Assembly: GCA_905250125.1 (NCBI GenBank)
Contig: CAJNOL010000694.1
Coordinates: 1 to 64,000, forward strand
Origin: Rotaria sordida
Taxonomy: Eukaryota; Rotifera; Eurotatoria; Philodinida; Philodinidae
Direction: 5' to 3'
Length of the DNA: 64,000 nt
Below are positions 55,964 through 64,000 of the stretch, one piece after another (position 1 is the stretch's first letter; each line of letters starts with the position of its first letter). The notes under the pieces were generated by a model. It made no database searches and was not told the DNA's origin. It saw nothing but the letters and a program-made list of their open reading frames with translations. A program made the translations under genes and the position numbers.

Positions 55964-58900
55964 TCTTTTTTGTTTGTTCGTATTAAAACAGATAAATGTC
56001 TATTCATTTAATCGAATACTGTCTGATATTTATATGAATCAGTATAGAAATATAACAACGTCATTTTGATCATCTTCGTAAATCGTCTTGTGGAAGTATC
56101 ACGTGGAATACATACATAATCACGTCTTTAATCACGTACATATTTGGATATTCTCAATACATATTACATCATCATACCTGTCAAAATTTGCGCAATTGAA
56201 GCACGCGCGTAGTCATCACGTTTCTCTTTCGTCTGTTACGCATGATATAATAATAGTAAACAGAAATAGACGAGCTTAGATTTGATTTCTTTGTTAAATA
56301 TTCACAATAAATTTGCACTCTGAATTCACCTAAGCCACGTGATATAAATAATTATATGATGAATTTGTTTATACGTACAAATCTGTTATAAAACGTATTA
56401 TACCTATTTCATTCAGTATTCATTTGTAAGCAATATCAAGTATATTCGAGAACCTTCATGAAGGATAAATTTTCTTTTTAATGAAATATACATTTTGTTT
56501 GAAGAAAAAACAAGGTTATTTAAATATACAAATTATTATATCTACTATTAGTTTAGATAATCATAACTTTAGAACTTTTGTTATTCTTAATTGTCGGAAA
56601 ATTGAATCGAATCGAATCCAAAAAAAAAAAGAAAATATTTTTATTTTATATTCATTGAAATATTATTTTTCGCTAATTAATACTGATGTCAAGAAGTTGA
56701 ATGAGGATGGTTCATATACAGATAATGGTGATATTAATTTTAGCTGCAATGTCGTTTACAATAGAATCCGTATCCGTAAATCGAATAGAGTGCACATAAG
56801 TGCATTGTGTGATTCATTTCTTCGTCTTTTACATCCTAAAATCTTTTTCTTTTTATATTACGACCAAGGTCATCAAATTTTGCATTCAGTGATATGATGT
56901 AATCGTTTATAGCTATTAATATAATTGAGTAGTAAATGACAAAAAACAAGTACAATATTAAAAAACATTTATTTTATGTATGTCCCTCTAAAATCGACGT
57001 TCGGCAAAAAATGTCCTGAAAGCGAATACATTGATGTAGAACGAGTGAATTTGTGCATCAAGATTTCAACAAAAAATATTTTATCATTAGTATTATTCGA
57101 TTTCTCATATTCAACTGTATCATATTTCATCAATATTAATTTCAATTTTTAAATAAATTTTAAGAAAATATATTCTCTGTATTCACTAAAGCGAATACAA
57201 TAATTATTTTGACTGTAGATAAAGTATCCTTTAATATTTTACTCATTTTTCATTTAGCGAGATCAAAATTCATATAAACTTCTGCTGACAAATATTTTCA
57301 TCACATTCTAGAGATTCAATTGAAACAGATGAAGAATAAATTCAAGATAGTTTTTTCTTAATCCTTCACTTAAAAAGAGAAACTATTGAAAATTATGAGC
57401 TGTTTACAGATGTGCTTCGTTCACAACTATGTATAATAGTTATTGAATGTTATATTTCACTTTTCTTCTTATCTTACTATGAAATATTCTTCATAGTGTG
57501 CACCTTGACGAGCCATGTTTCTCTTTCTCTTCTCTTGTTGACTACTGTACAAGGACATATTTGTATTGATAGAGATATACGACTGTATTGATGAAGTAGG
57601 TCAATAAATATCATTATTCAAGGTAGTGACAAAGGTACTCATGCAGTGCATCAGACTATGACATGTTGATGGCCAAACAATAGTATCTATAACTAATTAC
57701 ACCTCTGTCGATTTTGTTGATTTTAATAAGAAACAGTTGTATAATTGGAATTTGAATCTTTGTATACAGAATTCTTGCTTGTCTCATTGCTTTTGTTGCA
57801 TCTTTGCGTATTGATGATACTTGTTAAATATAAACGATTTATTTTTATCGTGAGTTGATCAGATATCGATTTCTTAATATACATAGACAAGACTACGTGT
57901 AAATATTAGTTAAATCATAATATACATTACATTTTCAATGTGAGAAATGAAATAGAAGATTAATAGTGTAAAAAAACCACTCAATTATCGTTTGTTTATA
58001 AGGTAAATTATTATGATAAAATTATACTTTTAAAAATGATATTTTCATCTTCTATACAAGATTTTTAAACACAATTATCAAATCATTTAGATGTTTTAAA
58101 TATGATAAAAGAAACAAAAAAAGCTTCTGACAGGTTATTCAAATCTTTTTTTTTTTCGTTTCTATGCACCATAACATGTTGAAAACATTATTCTTTCTAA
58201 TTAAAAACAACGAATGTAACAAATGAAAATTATTTATCTTGAATAGAACTCAAATTAATGTAATTCTAAGCTACAATTATTTTTTCTAATTATTTAGAAA
58301 TTTGACTTGATCTCTATTTTAATGTTCTATTGAATGATTTATAACTTATTCAGGTTATACAATATGAAAATTTTTCCTATTTTTAAATGAAATATCAACA
58401 TAGAAAGATACTATAGCAAGAGCTAGAAAATTACCACTACTAGAATAACACTTAGCAGAATAGTTACTCGGCAGCTGATAATAAAAAAATTCTTATTTAC
58501 GCTTAAACAAAAAAAGTCATCACAACTTCTCTCCTCCACAGTAGTAGTCAGATATTGTTATCAACAGCTATCTCCTACCGACTCTGTACCCATTTTATTC
58601 GATAATGACAAACGTTTTGTTACTCGTTAGCTGATAGCATAACTGTTTTCGCAATTGTAACTTTTCTCTATGGTTCTGGTCAAGGAGTATCTCGTTCATT
58701 TTTCTCTACTTTATAAGTGTATATATCATTGATAAAAACTCTATTCTTGACTAATTTTTTTCTTTTTTATTGCACATATATATATCTATTCAGCTGCATC
58801 ACAAATATCAACTTGAAGTTTTCAACATTTTCTTTTACAAAGTGAACAATCGAAGAAAAAAGAAAGGCACTCCCTAGAATTTATTCTTCGTCTGTCTCAA

Positions 58901-60253
58901 TTGAACCTCTAGAATGTGATAAAGATATTTGTCATATAAATTTTGATTTCGCTAAATGAAAAATGAGTAAAATACTTAAGGATATTTTATCTCCAGTCAA
59001 AATGACTATTGTATTTGTTTTACGTATATTTTCTTGATGATCATTCACTTGACTGAATACAGAGAAAATATATTTTCTTAAAATTTATTTAAAATTGAAA
59101 TTATTAAAATATTTCATTGAAATCTTGATGCACAAATTAGTAAAATTTGTATTCATTCACTTGTTCTGTACGGATGCGTTGATTTTCGAGATATTCTTTC
59201 GCTGAACATCCACCTTCGGAAAATGCGCACAAAGCGAACATTTTTAGTTTTTGATTTTCTATCGTTCACTATTCAATAATTTTAACAACTGCAAATTCTT
59301 TCCCTCATATCACAGGATACAAAATTTGATGCTCTTCGTCGTAGTATAAAATAAAGTTGTAGGATGTAAAATGACGAAGATATGAGAGTCACAAAGTGCA
59401 CCTATATAAAGTGAATTTCTCGACAGAGTGACTTTTGAACACGACGTATAGAAGTTGGAAATTGAATGAAGTTTATAGTATGAGAAATAAACCAATTGAA
59501 AATATGAAACGAAAAGAAAGAAAAAATCAGTTTTCATAAAACTCATGTAATGAATTTCTGTTTTCGCATTATTCCATTCGAAACATGGATATGTGCAGTA
59601 TCTAAATTTAAGTCTTGATGTTTATCATTATTACGTATTGTTTTGTTTCTAATATTCTCACAAATTCTTTCTCTATTATTTGTTGTTTGTCTTTAAAAAA
59701 AAGGTCTCTATTCAATTGTATAACCAATTGTAGTGCAATATAACTTTAGATATTTAATTTTATTTGAAACAATAGTTATCAAACTTAGGATTAATTTTAA
59801 CAGATTTTTCAGTTTAAAAAACAAACTTGTTTTTTGTGAAGCATAATCTAAATGAAGTACGAAGGTATACAAGTAAACATATCGATCTCTTCCTCACAGT
59901 CAGTGACAGACGCTAGTTAGAGATCATAACAGACCATATATCAGTAACGTCTCGTTATTATATATGAACTACATTCTTATTGCATTTCAGGAGGATTCAA
60001 GGTGAACAAAACGAAAATATGTTCGGAATGAGCGAATACATTTTCGTTTCATTTGCCTAGATCTCGATAGATTATTCCACAGATGTCAGTAGTTATCAAT
60101 CATATTCATAGTTCTAAATCAACCAATCCCAATGCAAATATAAATAGAGGCCCATGAAGTTATTCTTCGATGGTTGAAACAGAAGAAATCTTAGTTATAA
60201 TTCATTTACTTGTCGGTGTTTTAATTCAATGATTCGATTGTTTTTTCTTCTAG
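55964..60253. other. 4.3-kb spacer dominated by a large inverted duplication
   Basis: Divergent spacer between the ankyrin/SOCS gene (minus) and the SRCAP-like gene (plus). Apart from the inverted duplication (56750-59470) it is A+T-rich. CTTCTAG directly before the ATG at 60254 looks like a splice acceptor, so a non-coding 5' exon of the SRCAP-like gene probably lies upstream, about 59900-60200. Confidence 0.5.
56750..59470. repeat. Large inverted duplication, arms of about 610 bp
   Basis: The left arm (about 56750-57365) and right arm (about 58865-59470) are reverse complements at about 80-85% identity. Matching blocks include TTTGTGCATCAAGATTTCAA, TTTAAATAAATTTTAAGAAA, ATTTTACTCATTTTTCATTT, CATCACATTCTAGAG and GAAGAATAAATTC. 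Both arms end outward with ACATCCT and ATCAAATTTTG. The 1.5-kb centre is not obviously paired. No transposase was seen. Confidence 0.85.
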
Positions 60254-63200
60254 ATGACTTCTGCGGTAGATTCTACCGCAATTATTGATGATGAATCAAC
60301 GTCTAATACTTTAAAACGACGTCGTTCATCAAATATAATTCAAAATGATTCAGACATTGAACAACAAACGCCGTTAAAACGCGTTCGTACTTTATCATCA
60401 ATGAATAATTCTATATCTGATAATAATAATATTCAATCAATGTTTATTTGTCTTAATGATATTGTTCAATCACATCGTAATCTCGTTCATGAATATGTTA
60501 ATTTACAAATGTGTGATCGATCAAATTTATCATTAGATGAACAACGTTTTATTCAAGCTGAAGAAGATCTTATTGAAAAAGTTGAAAAAAATTTACATGA
60601 TATTAATAATACATCATCATCAACACCACCATCATCATCATCATCACGTTGTGGTAAACGTCCACGATATCAATCAATAAATTCTTCAAATCAATCATTT
60701 GATCGTATTAAACATGAAGCACATATATTAAAACGTATTGATGAATTAAAATCTGATGGTAAATGGACAAATCAACGTTTAGCTAAATGTATAGAACCTA
60801 AAAAACGTAAAACACATTGGGATTATTTATTAGATGAAATGTGTTGGTTAGCTGAAGATTTTCTACTTGAAAAACGTTGGAAACAAGAAATGGCTAAAAA
60901 ACTTTCATTAGCTGTTTTAAAATATTTTCGAGATAAAAATTATTTAGAAAATCAAAAACAACATAATGAATATAAACGTCAACGTAAACAAGCACAATTT
61001 ATATGTAAAGAAGTAATGAATTTTTGGAAAAATATAAATAAATTAGCTGAATATAAACAAACAACACGTATAGAAGAATTACGTAAACATCAATTAGATT
61101 TACATTTAAATTTAATTATTAATGAAACAGAAAAATATTCAAATTGGCTTGTTAAATCTTTACAAACAACAAATCAAAATCAAATAAATAATAATATTGA
61201 TAATGATGAAGAATATCATATTAATGATGATGATGATAATGATGATAATGAAGAAACAATTGAATATGAAGAACAATATGAAAAAGATGAATATGATTTA
61301 AATGAACTTAAAGAACTTCAAGCTGATCAAGATGAATCAATTGATATTTTATTAAAACGTTATTATGGTATTGATATATTAAATTCATCAAGTGAAAAAG
61401 AAAATAATTTACCACATGAACATGAAGAAAATTTAAGTGATAGTGATACAAATGAAAATTTAGATGAAGAATCAACATTAAATGAATTAAATGAAAATAA
61501 TTTAATTAATAAAGATTTATTAGATAATAATCAAATAATAACAACTGATAAACAAATGAATGATTTAGCAACAACAGTTCAATTATTTCAACCAACTGGA
61601 TTTACACTTAATACAACAACAGTTAAAACACCGGTGCCTTTTTTACTTAAACATTCATTAAGAGAGTATCAACATGTTGGTCTTGACTGGCTTGTTACAT
61701 TATATGAAAATAAACTTAATTGTATATTAGCTGATGAAATGGGTTTAGGTAAATTAATTTATATTTATTATAGAAATATTAATCATGTCAAATATCGTGC
61801 ATTCATAAAATTTTGTTATTCGAAAAGAGTAGAATTGTATCAAAATCACAGAACGATGGAGGTGATTCGTCATAAATATTTGCCAATTCCTCGCTAGTGA
61901 AAATTTTTTTTTTCATGTTGAGAGAACGAAGCGATTGAAACGAATCCTGATGAAAATATATGCTCTACACAATGGTGTAGGTGATATGATCCACGAATAC
62001 AGAACTGGATCAGGTACACGAGCTTTTCAGTCAGCCTGATCCAATAAAATCTCTCTATTTTGAACACTAGCGGGACCATTGAAAATGTTCACTTGAGAGA
62101 GTTGAAACATAATTTGCTTTGAAATGAAGAAAATCCACTTCTATATGAGTCATTGATAAAGATCTGACTACTATCTATTCTCTTGTTCATCTGAATGATT
62201 TGAATGGAAAGATTTTTCAAGTACAACACAAAATTTTATTGTTTCTAAAACGAATTCTTTGATGGTGCTTATCTTTTTGTTTTTGTACATTGACATCTTT
62301 CTATTTTCGTCTAAAACTTTGAGTCTGATTTGTTTCATAATCATTTAAATATTCTATTTTATATTTTAAAATATTTATGATGAATTAATGGTATTTTTTT
62401 TCTTGTAAAATAAGCTCATGTCGTAATATTTTTCTTTACTTTACAGATACAGCAGTCGAATCGTACGCAAAATGTACCTACACATAGCGTATACGAACCC
62501 AAATGATAGAAAAGAGAAAGAGGTCAAAAGAGTATATACACATTAGAGAGGTTATAATAGTAAAAGGGACCGTAAAAGAGTGTTCATTGTTCAGAGTAAG
62601 GAGGCATTCACATTAGGAAGAGAGGGATATCTACAGCAAAACCGCTTTGTTGGATCCGGGATTGTTTGTAATTAGGAGATGTTTACTAGTAGAAATTTTA
62701 CTCAAATAAAAATAAGCAGACAAATGTTGTTGGGATTGAGGAAGGACGAGTAGATCGTCTGTTGTGAGAGGAATTGAATTGCTATGCTTAATATCAATAA
62801 ATTTGATTGAGAATAACCTTTATATAAATGTATATATTACTTTCTAGGTAAAACTATCCAAACAATTGCTTTACTTGCACATTTAGCTTGTAAAAAAGGT
62901 AATATAATAATTAAATATTATTCGATTTTAAATCAAAATATTTTATATAGGTGTTTGGGGTCCACATTTAATTGTTGTTCCAACAAGTGTTATGCTTAAT
63001 TGGGAATTAGAATTTAAAAAATGGTGTCCAGCATTTAAAATTTTAACATATTATGGTACAATAAAAGAACGTCAATTAAAACGTCAAGGTTGGACAAAAA
63101 TGAATGCATTTCATATATGTATAACATCATATAATCTTATATTACAAGATGTTAAATTATTTCGTCGTAAAAAATGGAAATATTTAATATTAGATGAAGC

Positions 63201-63877
63201 ACATCATATAAAAAATTTTAAATCACAACGTTGGCAAAAATTATTAAATTTTCATTCTCAACATCGTTTATTATTAACAGGTACACCATTACAAAATTCA
63301 TTAATGGAATTATGGTCATTAATGCATTTTTTAATGCCAAATATATTTTCATCACATGAAAATTTTCGTCAATGGTTTTCAAATCCATTAAATGAAATGA
63401 TTGAACAAGAACAAATACAAACAAATGATTTATTAATAAAACGTTTACATAAAATTTTACGTCCATTTATATTACGTCGTTTAAAAATTGATGTTGAAAA
63501 ACAAATACCAAAAAAATTTGAACATATTATTATGTGTAATTTATCTAAACGACAACGACAATTATATGATGATTTTATTCAATGTAAAACAACACGTGAT
63601 ATTATACAACAAGGAAATTATATGTCTGTTATTAATATACTTATGCAATTAAGAAAAGTTTGTAATCATCCAGATTTATTTGAAACACGATCAATTATTT
63701 CACCATTTATTTTTCAAAATAATTTAATTGAATATCAAATACCTAAATTAATTTTTGATATTAATTTAAAAAATCCATATGTATTATATAATACACAACC
63801 AAATGATACATTTTTTTCTTATCGAATTAAATTAACTTTACAAGCTACAAAATCTATGATTATGAATATAATTAATT

Positions 63878-63911
<34 letters not shown>

Positions 63912-64000
63912 TGATGATGATGATAAACGACAACGAATTCCATTAACAACAAGTATTATTGAACGATATAGAAATACTTCTATATGGTATCAATCCAATG
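60254..64000 (+). CDS. SRCAP/Domino (SWR1-type) chromatin-remodelling ATPase, 5' part
   Basis: Exons 60254-61748, 62848-62898 and 62951 to beyond the window give at least 865 residues. After a Ser/Asn-rich leader, residues about 150-230 form an HSA domain (actin/Arp binding: [28 protein letters not shown]). An acidic stretch of about 320-350 follows. The SNF2 ATPase starts near 465 ([12 protein letters not shown]): motif [11 protein letters not shown] (spans intron 1), motif Ia [17 protein letters not shown], motif II DEAH at 597-600 and motif [13 protein letters not shown], then [10 protein letters not shown] and [14 protein letters not shown] plus SNF2 with this signature identifies the INO80/SWR1 class that exchanges H2A.Z. 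The Asn run (about residues 830-842) lies in the long insertion typical of the class. EP400 is the alternative. The remaining helicase lobe lies outside the window. Confidence 0.94.
61749..62847. other. Intron 1 of the SRCAP-like gene
   Basis: A 1099-bp GTAAAT..CTAG intron splitting the Walker A glycine codon. No repeat or gene recognised within it. Confidence 0.7.

Noticed and set aside
56481-56897. 138-aa frame and its relative on the minus strand at 59310-59546
   Set aside because: The similar C-terminal phrases (ALCDS, LLHP) come from the inverted duplication, and the frames are not conserved between arms.
61894-62079. Minus-strand frame in SRCAP-like intron 1
   Set aside because: Short, no motif, inside a well-defined intron.
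1-64000. CRISPR arrays, retroviral or other viral genes, LINE/LTR reverse transcriptase, telomeric repeats
   Set aside because: None seen on either strand; the repeats are TIR, fold-back or satellite in type.

Overview
The window reads as nuclear DNA of a small metazoan, most probably a bdelloid rotifer of the Adineta/Rotaria type. It is strongly A+T-rich. Genes are split by many very short GT..AG introns (mostly about 45-120 nt). The gene set is animal: DAD1, ICA1/ICA69, CACUL1, an anoctamin, an ankyrin/SOCS-box protein and a SRCAP/Domino ATPase. Two loci fit bdelloid genomes in particular: an intronless ADP-ribosyltransferase-TPR gene, and a secreted protein joining a bacterial-type YbaY/YscW domain to a potato-inhibitor-I domain. 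All assignments come from reading motifs; no database search was possible.

Layout. 1-10.4 kb is gene-poor: one unrecognised low-complexity ORF (1297-1983), an unrecognised multi-pass membrane protein (minus, 3802-5230), and three non-autonomous DNA elements (a piggyBac-like one with TTAA ends, one rich in GACACATT motifs, one rich in ACTAGTC motifs). 10.4-12.4 kb holds the ADP-ribosyltransferase-TPR gene. 12.4-18.1 kb is a repeat island: a fold-back, a decayed DDE_Tnp_4/SWIM transposon with TIRs of about 260 bp, a fold-back MITE nested inside its transposase, about eight units of a 162-bp satellite, and one arm of a dispersed repeat whose inverted partner lies at 2.2-2.6 kb.

18.6-37.3 kb is gene-rich: DAD1 (minus) and ICA1 (plus) diverge from a shared 734-bp spacer; a 14-exon RING gene (minus, 22656-28340) carries a 1.7-kb near-perfect palindrome in one intron; CACUL1 (minus, 29266-32153) and the secreted inhibitor gene (minus, 36467-37272) follow. 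41.0-51.8 kb is a 23-exon anoctamin, 52.4-56.0 kb a three-exon ankyrin/SOCS-box gene (minus), and 60.3 kb to the right edge the 5' part of a SRCAP/Domino gene. Large fold-backs occupy the spacers at 37.4-39.6 and 56.7-59.5 kb.

The exon models of the main genes were joined by hand; the intron phases agree at every junction and give open proteins of 114 (DAD1), 542 (ICA1), 417 (RING), 260 (CACUL1), 213 (inhibitor), 1234 (anoctamin) and 1013 (ankyrin/SOCS) residues. The genes do not form an operon. Several act in protein modification (N-glycosylation, ubiquitin/cullin, ADP-ribosylation), but this is probably chance. I found no tRNA, rRNA, reverse transcriptase, CRISPR or telomeric repeat.
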